A stretch of DNA of 64,000 bases, taken from contig JAODUP010000223.1 in the NCBI GenBank assembly GCA_025642065.1, positions 124,001-188,000 on the forward strand, read 5' to 3'. The notes below the pieces were generated by a model. That model had not been told where the DNA came from and did not search any database. It saw only the letters and a program-made list of their open reading frames with translations. Shown in pieces: positions 36,901 through 49,076 of the stretch (the stretch's first letter is position 1; every line of letters starts with the position of its first letter). A program made the position numbers and the translations under genes. Source of the stretch: Paralvinella palmiformis (Eukaryota; Annelida; Polychaeta; Terebellida; Alvinellidae).

Positions 36901-39900
36901 CACTATAAACATTAAAAGCCTAAATTTATAGATCCATATCTACCCAAATGTTTTTTTGAACCCTGTAGTTGGATCAATGTGCAGTATAGGATTGTGTTAA
37001 GCAGCTGTTGTGTGGAGATATTTTTTGCCTCAGCAAAAAGTGTTTTTAACGTAGTATGAGTTTATTGTGTCAATAATATTTCAGGGTTGGTATGCAATTT
37101 TTTTATAGAATATGGACTTTGTGTCAAAAATAAGAGATGGCTATTTTATCAAATATGGATCTGGATGTGTCAAAAATATTTGATGGGTTATATATAATAT
37201 ATAGGGCTATATTTCTAATAATCCATGCTAGAGCTAGTTTGATACTTCAAAGTATTGCAGTACTCATGAAACTTAAACACCTCATGATAGTGCAATTCTT
37301 TGACCAATTTTGATGCTTTCTATGCCTACCTAATATGGGTTAAATGTAGTCTGTGTAGATGCCCGTCAATATCTAGTTATGGTCTGTTATTTGATGTTCA
37401 TTTTGTCACTATATTCCTATTAAGTCTATATTAATCCATATTTCTTTGATACCACCATTAATTCTTGATTAATTACTTATATTGAAAATGCTTTAAGAGA
37501 TTAAAATGTAGTCAGAATATCCTACTTTAGTTATGACAGAATTTTGTTGGAATATTAGGCACCATAAAATAAATATGTTGTTTCCCATGTTTTTTTTTCT
37601 CTGAAAAATGGGTAGGTATGTAAGCTTTTATTTTGGGAAAATATGCATATATTTTTAATGTTTTAAAGTGAATTGGTGCTAGTGAGTAAGTGTGAATTAC
37701 AACAGTTGAAATGCCTTTTGGTCATAAATATACTTTGTAGGATAATTTGATATGTAAATTCATTACTTCACCCACCCATGGTAACACTGAAGTTATTCAT
37801 TTGACATATTCCGTTATAATGTTGTTTTTACTAAATTAACCTATGGCATGCTTCTCATATTTAGTGTGAATATTTTTAAGTCTGCTGATTCTGTGCCAAA
37901 TAATCTGTTTAGTTTTTATGTGCCAAGTGATTTATTTACTTCAGAAGACTCCCCAAAAGTTGTGAACAAAATTGTTAATTGGCAGCAAGCTGCCTTAACA
38001 CTCAATCTATCATATTTCTGTATGGGTGACCTGTTAACTGCAGTCAATAAAAGACATTGGATGAGTCATACGACATATGACAACAAACTCAAAGAAGTGC
38101 ATGAATTAACGTAGTGTAGAGAAAGTTATAAGGGGGGGATTTCGTGATCCGTGAGTGGGCTTTTGTTTTTCTGTGAACTGTAGATTGACTTATTTTCTTC
38201 GTGATTTGTGAATTAAAACGTGCTAATTTTCCTCTTGAATTGTGAAAAGTGTCTTATTTTCTCTAGGAATTGTGACACGAATGTTATTTTTCACGTAACC
38301 TCCAACATGGGAAATTTAGATGTGAAGAAATGGGAAAGGAAGATGTGTACAAATGGCATCATTTGAACTGTTTTTAATTCATACAGTATGGCGGATGTAA
38401 GCATTACATGCACGTGGAGTCATAGAGTCTACCAAAAATTTGGGATTTGTGTTTTCAAAATGACAAAGTGGGGTGGCATCCCTAGAATAGTAAAAGTTTC
38501 TATGAATATTGCCAGCATTGCTAAATTTCTTGTGCCTTTAATCTAGAATGTCAACGCAAACGATTTCACTGTTGTACTTTAACCATTGCAAAAAATGTTA
38601 TGGATTTATTTAATGCATAACCATACACATGTCTAGATTATTTTTTACACCGCACACACATAATTTTACACTCACAGTAGCTCCGCCACCTCTTATTCAT
38701 GGCACACTGACACAGGCTAACAGAGATTCATCGACATCTAAACGCCACACAACATCATAGACATACATTTAGGTGTAAACAATTCATTCAATATGGGACA
38801 ACAAAACACGAAAACAAACCTTTGTCCTAGTTGCCTGTGGCATATAAACGATACAGAATATTCATTTTGTTTCCCATCCACAATCAACCCTTTCCAGGAT
38901 TTAATGATGGAGTTTTGCTTGTGATTTGAAGTACATGAATTGTGAATGCCTTGTTTGACATGCATGAACATCTAAAAAAAGATGCATGGAACGTTACTGC
39001 ATTCCTGCCAATCATACCGTGAAATATAAATTTAGTGCTGGAAACAAACAAAATCGGGAAAATATCACAAAAAGGAAATAAAACATATTTCGGGTCAGGT
39101 GTCAAAAGTGGGTCGGTAGGCGATGGGAAACAAGATATTTTGTTTATGGTACCTTAAAAGAAAACCTGCTAAAGATGTGTGTATATGGGTTATTCCATAT
39201 AAAATGGACCAAATTCTTAAAAAGTTCCCACCTGACTAGTACAGGTTTTTTTTAATACCAACTTTTCAAGTCAGTATCTTCAGAACCATCATAGTTAACA
39301 ATGTTCAAACTGTACAATATCTGTATATGTTTTGACTTTTTTGTGGATTCATATCATGTGTGATAGATCTAATTATGCCACGTGAGGTTATAATGTGGAG
39401 TTAGTGGGAGATCATTAGTTAAATTCATTTATCATTACTGTTTATTGCCAATAATTTAAAATTCCGGTTACAATGAACCAGAATTTTGTTGTTGCAACTA
39501 CGCATTAGAAAAATATTGTGTGTGTGAAGATAATTAATAGTTTTAAGATCTCTTATAAAAGATTTGAGTTATTAAAAATTTGATTTAAATTATCTATATA
39601 GTGTTACTATTATTAATAATAGGTATTAAATTACAGAAATAATAACTGATTATTGGTTACTATGTCCAGATCCGTATTTCAGTTGGAGAACCGACCAGGT
39701 GTACAATATAATGACCAAAGGTTTTGCAGAAAATGACTGCTGATAATCATTATCCTATATTTAGTCATATTAGCCAAACAGTTAGATTCAACCTCATACA
39801 GCTTAAGAGAAATATGTAATCTCTTTTTCAGCAGATAATCATCTTCAGGGTGCCATCAACTGTTTGTTATTTTTCTTACATTTATTATCATGACCTTTAA

Positions 39901-42900
39901 TATTTCACTTTTGAAAAAAGAGGATGAGTTTCTTTTGGAAATAAAATTAACCTAAATTTTGAGTATTGCATATCAAACATAATTCTGGTATCATAAAAAA
40001 AATCTGGATCTTCAAATCTCATCACTCATCCATAAAAATATATCTTTCTCCTGTTGATTACTGTTCAAATATTGATCCAGATGTCTCCATAAATATAAAT
40101 AATTTCTACCTAATGTTATTGTTCGGGTCTCTCACATTGTCTTTCTATTTAAGCTTTCATTGATCTCCTGTATACTATTTTTACCTGCAAGAAATGTCTG
40201 TTATGATCTAGATATAAAGAAAATATCGTAAACTGAAAGTTAAAGATAATTGACCAACAAGAAGAAAATCTTCGTTAGTTTGGAGTAGATTTCTTCAATT
40301 GTTTGTTTCTGACATGTAATAAAACAATTCATATTACATACTTTTAAAAGGGACAGTTCACCCTCAGAAAAAAAAAATCTTGAATATGTGCCTAATGCCT
40401 AGAACAGTAACCAAAAATTCTACAATAATAATTACAAAATATACCTGATATCGTAGATATAGAGAAATGATCTAAATTACTTGAGGGCTGCCATTAAGGC
40501 TGCACTGGATGCGAGATTTGAAGGCAGGAAGGAGAAAACTTGAAAGCTCTGACGTCATGTGAGCACTTTCTAGGCTGACTTTTATTATAGCTAGTCCTAA
40601 TTGTTAATATCTCGGCCATTTAGGATGTTGTGATGTATACTTCACATTTGAATCAGCTAAAATACAGTTCAAATTTTTCACAGGATGTCAACAAAGAGAT
40701 TCCTTCTCGGAATACATTGGTTCACAGAGTTCACACAGACACCAGTCAGTGTTCTCGAGGTTTCTGTGATGATTCCACTTTCTTCGAAACAATTGGAATC
40801 ACCTTCCTCTTCTAAGCTTCCTTCCTGCTCAGCTTTAATTCTTTGCTCACACTTGTTGACATGCTTTTGTATGGGCTCTACAGACTTCCTGTTAAACTGA
40901 TGTGTTCAAATGACGTCAGCATTCAGGAGCTTCCCGTCTGTGTCTAGCTTCAAAATGGCGGCACCACAGGCCATTAAAAGTCTTTAATGTATGGGTAATC
41001 GTTTACACGTTTTGATATCGTTTATTTTATTTGTGAGCATGGGTGTATTAGTTCTGAAAATTTGAAATGAAGGTGGACTATCACTGTAAGGTTAGTTTGA
41101 GATGCTGCAGGTTTTTGAGTTTATAGTTTTGATCTTGCATAAAGAGTTAATACACACATGTGTCTGAATAGTAATACTATACACGTAGAAGTAAATATAC
41201 AATTTTTTAATTTATGATTACAGTTAATATACATGTCACTTAGTTAAATAATTGGGACTACAGCTGTTTAGAAATGTCTAAATTTATCCTTTACATTATT
41301 CCATAACTTCATACCTTTGATGATAACAGTCTTGGGTCCTTTGGTTTTTGTTCTACAAAATGTAGCAGTATTTTTATTTCCATTTTCTAAAATAAAACAG
41401 AATGTTGAAATAAATGTGGATGTATCACTATTTCAAAGACCTGCTGTGGCTTAATAAAACTTCATTAAAAAGTAGAATAGTATTTAGAGTGCTGTACTGC
41501 AAACTTCTAGGTTATAGGTCAAACCTCAGTCGGGATTAAAGGAGGAGTCCTCTAATAAAAACATGTGCCTTTTGTTTCATTTTTTTTCTATTCACGAAAT
41601 ATAGAATTGCTTTCAACTCCACAAATATTGAATGTTTTTGTAGAAAAAGACAGGTATGTGATTTGGGAGTAATAAAAGTCTGAGAAGAAAAGGTATTTAT
41701 TAACTATATATTGTATATCTAAAGGTTTTTCATTAGTTGTTTGAGCTATTTAATGCTCGTGTAAGATAATGAACAGTTAATTTGTATAATAATAGTGTAC
41801 TCCAGATTTCATTATAAACATTAATAATAAATTATCAGTTAATCGGTGTCTTGACATTACTTCAAAGCCACTACAACACAGACAAAGAGAGAGTAAATTA
41901 CAAGCTACTTCCTAATACTGTTTTCCAAATCTAATATCTACTTAAGGCTGGAGGCAGCTTTTCATAGTAAATTTTTGGGTGTGTTCCAAATGTTATATTT
42001 AAGAATATTCACTTGGTGTTATTGTGTACTCTGTTCTATTAATGTGTTTATCACATTACCATGGTAGGGCTTGTTTGTTTAAGATTACTTTTGTAAACAT
42101 GTTGTAATAATGTTCTTGCCATGACAAGTTGCTTCCATTATTAATGACATATGCCAATTCAACCATTAGCTATAGTACACAAATTATAGTTATATAATAA
42201 AAGCCACATACAGTAGTATTAACCACCTATAATAAACTGTTTTATTACATTATATAGTCAGTGCCTAGTTTAACCAGATATGATTTATTATCCTAGTTGA
42301 CAGCTGTCGTTGTTGTCATAAATACTCTAATGTGTTTATGCAAAAAAGAGTAACAAATTTCAAATAATTTTTTTCTGTAGCAGTCACTTTTAGGTGCACA
42401 CACACACATTGTTTGTGACAACAAATGTGCACTTTCTTTGAATGGGGAAGTTGATAAAGATTCCATACATTCAGATATGTGCGGTTTCATATGCTGACTC
42501 TTTTTTAATGTGTGTCATTTTAATGTTGATGCCTCTGAGCTCTTGGTAACCGTCCACTTGTATATGCTGATTAAAGATAATATTATTATTTGTTTAATTG
42601 GAACCAAAATGATTAAAGATAATATTATTATTTGTTTAATTGGAACCAAAATGATTAAAGATAATATTATTATTTGTTTAATTGGAACCAAAATGATTAA
42701 AGATAATATTATTTATTTGTTTAATTGGAACCAAAATGATTAAAGATAATGTTATTATTTGTTTAATTGGAACCAAAATGATTAAAGATAATGTTATTTA
42801 TTTGTTTAATTGGAACCAAAATGATTAAAGATAATGTTATTATTTGTTTAATTGGAACCAAAATGATTAAAGATAATATTATTATTTGTTTAATTGGAAC

Positions 42901-43879
42901 CAAAATGATTAAAGATAATGTTATTATTTGTTTAATTGGAACCAAAATGATTAAAGATAATGTTATTTATTTGTTTAATTGGAACCAAAATGATTAAAGA
43001 TAATGTTATTATTTGTTTAATTGGAACCAAAATGATTAAAGATAATGTTATTTATTTGTTTAATTGGAACCAAAACAGTTGCATCTAGGTCTGTGCCATA
43101 TGTTTTTGCTGAAGTAACATCATTGGCTGCATACTAATTATCTACATGCCGTTGTTTAGAAACTATTTATAGAAGGAAGAATTCGATTGGTCATATAATA
43201 ATAATACTGAGAAAATCTTTTAGCATTGCTGTGATTGGTTCAGACTTATTTTGGATGTATATGACGGTCATATCTTGTGATGTCTGTTGTATGGATGTAG
43301 TGTCACAAAGAGTAATATGTGTACTTCTATTGAAGCTCTTAATAATAATAGTTTAGACAGAATAATTACAACTAATGTTGTCTTAAGAAGAAAAAAGTAG
43401 ATTTGTATAGAATCATTTGGCAACATTTTAGTTTTGTCAAATAACAAGGTCATTTTGCATTTAAATGTCACATTCTGTTGGAGAAATGAAGTGTCGGAAC
43501 GTGGAATGCGTGTTTGCTGGATTAAAGAGTCATTTATAATGGAGCTAAATCCATCACAGAGAATGGTGTGTTAGAAGGTGCTATACGTCATGAGCTCTGT
43601 CATAGGCGTAACGTATATACAGAAATGAAATTGAATCAGAAACCCGTGAATTAGCTCTTATTTATTTCACTATTTCAGCAAAAATATTTTGACTCCGGTG
43701 ACTACAACATGGCCAAGGCAAAGATGGGTGGAGGTGCCGCTAGCAAGCCCGTCGTACCAACACAGAAGCTAATCTTACAGACGTCTACGGGAGAAGCCAT
43801 CCCAACACCCGAAGCCATCCCACACAAAAAGACACACCTGACGAAGAGCAAACTTCTTAGTCCGAGTAATCTGTCTTGA
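33933..43879 (+). CDS. ENSA: Alpha-endosulfine/ARPP19, PP2A-B55 inhibitor
   Basis: Three exons, all phase 0: 33933-34022, 34419-34526 and 43679-43879 (132 aa). Known role of the family: when phosphorylated by Greatwall/MASTL the protein inhibits PP2A-B55 and so permits mitotic entry. Residues 67-78 carry the invariant Greatwall site FDSGDYNMAKAK (phosphoacceptor Ser72). Before it comes EEAKLRAKYPGL and FLQKRL, also conserved. The C-terminal region IPTPEAIPHKKTHLTKSKL matches the vertebrate layout, but the PKA site RKxS reads KKTHL here, so PKA control there may be weakened or use Thr. Two in-frame starts exist (33933 and 33942); the second has A at -3 and may be used. One gene of this type is usual in invertebrates. 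Intron 2 is 9.15 kb and packed with repeats. Confidence 0.96.
34730..35944. mobile_element. Non-autonomous hAT-like element in ENSA intron 2
   Basis: The left end CAGGGCTGGAAATAT and right end (- strand) CAGGGTCAGAAAAATAT form hAT-style inverted repeats. Both continue into GGGCTAGTG/CACTAGCCC-rich subterminal sequence. The flanking 8-mers are ATCATAAC (34722-34729) and ATCATAAG (35945-35952), 7 of 8 identical, as expected for a worn hAT target duplication. 1215 bp, no transposase. A SINE is nested inside (35612-35775). Confidence 0.82.
35612..35775 (+). mobile_element. tRNA-derived SINE, diverged copy
   Basis: ACCATGGTCTAATGG and ACCACAGATCACTACCACC, then TGAGTTTGAATG (worn B box), then the body CTTTGGAGGTTGCTCAACTC and tail AGTGGCCGTAAAACATCAAT. 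It matches the intact copy at 59604-59791 along its length but with many substitutions. Nested in the hAT-like element, so inserted later. Confidence 0.8.
35953..38127. other. Intronic sequence, nothing assigned
   Basis: Part of ENSA intron 2. AT-rich, with one open frame of 88 codons (37848-38114, + strand) that has no recognisable domain, flanking splice logic or homology that I know of. No repeat boundary could be fixed. Confidence 0.5.
38128..38310 (+). repeat. GTGAATTGTGA-phrase block
   Basis: Imperfect phrases spaced about 30-40 bp: TTCGTGATCCGTGAGTG, TTCGTGATTTGTGAATT, TCTTGAATTGTGAAAAG, TAGGAATTGTGACACG, separated by TTATTTTC words. Same style as the other phrase-type terminal blocks in this window; no inverted partner was found. 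Confidence 0.55.
40355..41092. mobile_element. Fold-back (long inverted repeat) element in ENSA intron 2
   Basis: The left end GGGACAGTTCACCCTCAGAA pairs loosely with the right end read on the - strand (ACAGTGATAGTCCACCTTCA). Further in, CTGACGTCATGTGAGCAC (about 40549) pairs with GCTGACGTCATTTGAACAC (- strand, about 40915), and GGCTGCCATTAAGG-type words pair with the GCCGCCATT region near 40960. About 740 bp, no coding frame. The CRE-like and YY1-like words inside belong to this structure. No target duplication was fixed. Confidence 0.6.
41480..41560 (+). mobile_element. Possible SINE fragment
   Basis: GTGCTGTACTGCAAACTTCTAGG, given in part, then GGTCAAACCTCAGTCGGGA looks like a worn tRNA-like head (compare ATTACACTGCAAATCTTCAAG at 62940). 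Too short and diverged for certainty. Confidence 0.35.
42571..43075. repeat. 42-bp minisatellite, about 12 copies, ENSA intron 2
   Basis: The unit begins TTAAAGATAATATTATTATT and ends TTAATTGGAACCAAAATGA. Two subtypes, ...TTATTATTTG and ...TTATTTATTTG, are interspersed, as are ATATT/ATGTT variants, indicating higher-order duplication. Both strands stay open for stretches because 42 is divisible by three; those frames are not genes. Confidence 0.95.
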
Positions 43880-46800
43880 TCCGTCGATGCTGATGTGTGC
43901 CGCTGCTTTATGTCACTCGGGCCATGCACATGTTAACTTCCCCCCCTTCTTGGCTCTGTGAGAAGACAGAAGATTAATGCAGGTTGTCATTGTTTACCTG
44001 TAAGTGATGTTTGTTTTGTTGGATTATAGACAACTGTTTTGTTGTTTTCATCATGACCTATGGAAGTTGTTTGTCCATAGGTGCCTGCTTCGTGTCATCG
44101 CATATTTAATTCCTGCTCATGTTAATTTGGTTCAGGGACATGTTTTCATTGTGTCCTAGCGGTTGATGGTCATTGTCTGTATCATTTGCTAATGAATTAG
44201 CATCTCATATGCTCTCTGTATATAAAAAGTGGACATTTTTCGCCATGCAATGCGTATTTGTCACAATTTTAATCAACTTCTCTTAGAATGATTGTCGGTC
44301 ATTCCTGTTAATACAATGCTTAGTTTGATTATTACATTCAATATGATGTTGTTCTTTAAGTTTATCTGTTGTCATGTAAAAAACATGTGATTGATCTATA
44401 AGCATGTTTCAGTTTCATACTTTACGCAAGATTTTCAGATATATTTTAGGCTGTTGTATCAAGTCAATGGCATGGCTAATTATATTAATAATGGTTTGAA
44501 ACCCGAGTTGTTGTTTATTGATGTATGATACAAGGTCAGTGCTTTGTCATAAATGCTAAAATATCATTAGCTAAACTGTTAACTTGTATAATGTCTATTA
44601 AATCTGTATCCTGCTTAAATTTTCAAACTTCTGGCTTTTTCCAATTTTAGGGGCAGTTAAAATGGCCTATTTGAAAACACGTGTTTCTGTTGTAAAACTC
44701 TTCTTCTTCTAACGTACCTACTGTGTTAACTTTCTGTAACACGTGTCTCGTTATTGATCTCATTAGAAGCAATTCTTTTTTACCTAATCATCTTGTTCCA
44801 TTTATCTTCATCAAAATGATTTAGTTATTGTATTTTCAGTCATAAATATCATGCCAAGTTGATTCTTGTTCTGCTTTAACAAATTAGGGTCATCATATAC
44901 GTTATTGTTCTAGTTTAAACACTGGCTGAACATATCTATATATGATTATTATCGCAATTATTGTATGCCTAGAGCCTGCATATATGTCAAGGCATGCACC
45001 ACGTTTCAGAAAATATAGTTAAGTATGCTAACAGCTTGTAAACCAAAATATGTTTTTTACATCTCTACATCAATACTAATGATGTTTCTTTATACTAAAG
45101 CAATAGCCTGTAGTGTGTTGTATTTGATCATCCAGGGAGTGTTTGAGAGTAAGAGGCAACTAAAAGGAAGTGACACTAAATGACCTTTTTGTGCCAATCT
45201 CTCGTTAAGCCTTACTCAATTTATGTTCGTGTTTGTCTCTCAGTCATTTACTGGCATGTATCCTTGTGGCTGTTATAACAAGAGCATATGTCCAAACCCA
45301 ACCATGTGATAGGTTAAACATTAACAGTATTGCTCACCATCTTGTTGGAACTGATGTTTTTGATAACGAAGTGAACCATTCTACTGTGTGGCAAGTGATT
45401 GATTCTGACAAACTGCGAAAGCTGGGTCCTTGTTGTAAATAATTACTCATAAAGTGTGCTGATAAGTGTAGCTGATAACAGACATATATTGTTGTCCACA
45501 AGATATTTTGTACTTCTTGTATTGTTCATTTAAAAAATGATTTTAGTATCTAGAACCAGTCTAAATGTATCATGTTGAGCAGGTAATTGATAAAATCTCT
45601 TATAAATTATTGGCTGTAAATATTGTAAAAGTCTAGATTGTTTGACATTAATTATTGGTTATAATGGCTTTTATTGAACTATTATCAATCATATTAACAT
45701 CATCAAAATTATGCTGATAAAAGTATAATTAATAATTGTTACATTTGATTATATAATTCTATTAATGTTTATTTCAAAATTTATTTTAGTATCTGGTAAA
45801 AATACATTGCGAGTGATTGACTAAATATTTTCTACATATGTTTCATATCGGTCTGTTAATCAACAATCAATTGTATTGGTAAAAAAGTAACTGTTATATT
45901 ATTTATTATAGTTCAGTTACTTTGATTGTGAGAAGTCTTCTTGAACAAACTGCTTCTTGCTGATGTCATTATTAAAATGGATTTGGTGAGTGCAAGTGTG
46001 TATAAATGATTTCTAGTGTTCTTTGATTTAAACCTAAAGAACCACTTGATAAATTTTTAGCTAAGCAGCAGGCTTTGTTAATAGGCTTCATTCATTGTGT
46101 GTATCCAGATGAATAAATATTTGTATAGATATATTTAAAATTAGCCTTGGGTTTCATCTACAGAAACTAAACATCTAATTTAGTGTCACTGTAAAGACAA
46201 CAGTATTAAATTGTTGCCAGCAGGAAAATTCCTATTGTACAGTGGTAATACTTCCAGCGACAGCATAGTCCAACATTGATTAAAACATGAAAAAATATGT
46301 AATCTTCTGATGCCATAATTACTTGCATTAAATGAATTACCCCTTTACTATTGCAAAACGGGAATTTGTCATGGATGTAATCATTTTGAAAAATATTTAG
46401 GATAATACAAATTCTGCTACAAAAATATTTCTTACACTAAAACTACTTCAAGAATAGTATGTTCACTTTAGTAGGAGAATATATATGCACAAGACTAGGT
46501 TTAAATAACTTTAGGTCCCTAAAATAATTTAGAATATACAATTAACTCCCTTCACTGAAACAGCATACTATTAAGTGAAACAGAATTGTAATTGAGTACC
46601 TAAAACAAGCAATATAATAAAAACTCAACAAGTAATAAATTTACAGTTGTAGGACTTATTGTGAAATGACTACTTGTTATTATTAATGGTAATTACTGGG
46701 AGAGGAATAGTGCTATAGTAATATTATGTGCTATATTCTAATGGTTGACTTGTATTAAAGGCTAGTTTCATTGCATTAGATAGATTTATTAAGTTCACAT

Positions 46801-47215
46801 AACAATTATACAAGAAATTACAATATAAAAACATTTATGATAGATCTATAATGTGAACAGAGGGACCAGGATAGCTATTGCTGGCAAATTCCCCCCCCAA
46901 AAAAAAAAATCACTGTTAGTGTTACAATTCAATAAATAACCAGACCAGCTGAATTTTTTTAATAAAAAGGGCATACTAAATAACAAGACGATATAAAAGG
47001 ATTTAATCAAATTTCCCGTGAGTATTAACACACCTTACATTACTTGCATAGTGAGACAACATTTCTGCTTTAAGGTGCCTTTTCAGCTTAGATTGAGATA
47101 GGAATGCATTACGAGCACAGCTCTATTTGTTCTATATTTTGGGAAATTCAAATAAAGTTAATTTTCTAACAAAAGTGGAGTCACACCTTTGAATATACAG
47201 CTGATCTGATAGCCT
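43880..47215. other. ENSA 3' region and intergenic sequence
   Basis: The first part is presumably ENSA 3' UTR; no AATAAA is seen close after the stop, and the first clear one is near 46115. An open frame at 45233-45442 starts without ATG and lacks a recognisable product. Otherwise AT-rich and unassigned. Confidence 0.5.
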
Positions 47216-47219
47216 GGTT

Positions 47220-47890
47220 GTGAGTCTATTCTGGATCTCATTTGTTCTACCTATATTTATTCATAAAGAGTTAATTCATATTTAAATTGATACTTAATTT
47301 TCTAAATAGTAAGTGGTTCAGGGTGGCCGTTGTACTGTACTTTACATATGGTTCTGATTACTTGTTTTTGCAATATAACAGTACGTTTAAGAATAGATTG
47401 TTTGACATTTCCCCATGCCAATATGCCATACTTAAATATGGTTGAATAAGGGCAAAATATAATGTTTTGAGATCATATTCAAAATATTTCTTACTTGCTT
47501 AAGTGCAAAAAGTGATTTTGAGGTTTTTTTTTAATTTATGCGATTTATATGATGTTTCAGTGTAAGTAATCAAATATTACACCAAGAAACTTTGTGCTTT
47601 CCTCCTTGTATCCTTTACCAATTCTCTCCAATGGTATTCCATTTATTAAAAGATTTTGACCACTAAACTCAAATTTAACCTTTGATGGCTTAATTGTTAT
47701 GAATTTCGTCTTTTATGGATTAAGTGACAGTCTGTTTGTGCAAAACCAGTTAAATAATTTGTTGGCTTCAATATTTGCCTTTTCTAACAATAATTTGAGC
47801 TCAGGATCAGATAAGAACAATGTGGCATCATCTGCAAATGATAAGATATGACTTTCAGTACACTGAGCAATGTCATTTACCTACAGTAGA
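47220..47890 (-). pseudogene. LINE reverse-transcriptase fragment
   Basis: The - strand shows ILSFADDATLFLSDPELK (catalytic FADD box), KLFNWFCTNRLSLNP, KTKFI, INGIPLERIGK, TKFLGVIFD and further C-terminal words (YSTIFKYGILAWGN, LQKQVIRTI). Stops and frameshifts interrupt it. The N-terminal RT and endonuclease are missing. This wording is nearer jockey-like LINEs than the CR1-like copies above. Confidence 0.8.
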
Positions 47891-47899
47891 TACAACATT

Positions 47900-49070
47900 A
47901 CAAGTTAACCCACTGTTCTCTAGTTTGCCCTTAATACAGGTTTCTGTATACTAGGATTACACCTAACATAATGATGAATTACAATCATCCTTAACCATGG
48001 TTAGAAATACTATTTATAAGTATAAGATTACTTAACACCAAAACCCATTACAACAATTTCAAGCATTTAGTGCAAATGTGGTAACATCAAACATTTAAAT
48101 CATCAATATATATCCCAGTTTATATAATTTTCACTTCAATAATACACCTGTACAATATCTTCATTTATATTATCACAAAAATAGACATTTCTAAGAATAC
48201 TTATTTTTATTTAATAATACTGACTTTGTCCTAACAAAACACACACAAACCAATTAATTATGCGGAGAAAAGATATCAATCCTTACATCTAAATAAGTTC
48301 AACAAAAAAGACACATCTAATAAAATCATAATGCACATATATCAATCAGTCTAATTACTGATTCAGGCACATCCAGTGGTGCTATATATCAAGAATCAAA
48401 TTATATCTGATTGTATTAATCTGATATCACAATTATTAGTTTTTGTAACTATCATAATTATTAGTTTTAATTTGAACTAAAATCAAGTGGTCAGATAAAA
48501 GATTTCACTAAAACAAAGAACGTTTCCTCAATTGAGACATGTGAGTATGCTGAACACGCTGTTACAAATGACAACTCGGGGTGAGATAGATGCAACGTTA
48601 TTGTCAAGTTTGGCGAGCTTCAATAAACATACCTTATTAGCTACAACACAACCAACTGCTGGAAATAACTGTTTACACAACTATATGTTTTAGAACTAAA
48701 GTAGTCTGAAAATGCAGACTGGCTATTAATATAGAAAAAAAAATAGTTTATAATACATTACTCTGTGTGCACCAGCACAGCAAATAATACTTTTTTTATA
48801 CAGAACTCATTAGTATATAATCAATTCCTCCAAACTTATGAATATGTTGTGAAGATTATGATGGGGATAATAATGTATACATCTTTGAAGCACCTAATGC
48901 ATATAATCTGCTCTAGATGTTAATAAAAAAACTAGAAATGGGTACAGGCATCTTGAAATATTCAACAGAAACGTGTCACAAAATACATTGCCAGTCTAAT
49001 GCATGTTAAACAAAATATGAAAAATAAACCAAGAGTGCACTTGTCTCTGTTGAAAAACGTCTTCTAAATT
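47900..49070. other. No gene recognised (3' flank of the - strand gene)
   Basis: AT-rich. It probably includes the 3' UTR of the gene at 49077-49806. No further coding signal or repeat boundary was seen. Confidence 0.5.
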
Positions 49071-49076
49071 CAATGA

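Noticed and set aside
37848..38114. 88-codon + strand open frame
   Set aside because: No recognisable domain, no clear splice sites, in an ENSA intron; expected by chance in this much sequence.
40549..40975. Internal alternative promoter of ENSA (CRE and YY1-like words)
   Set aside because: The words are in both arms of a fold-back repeat, so they are better explained as parts of that element.
45233..45442. 69-codon frame with signal-peptide-like start
   Set aside because: It begins at a non-ATG codon, and no upstream exon or known family was found.
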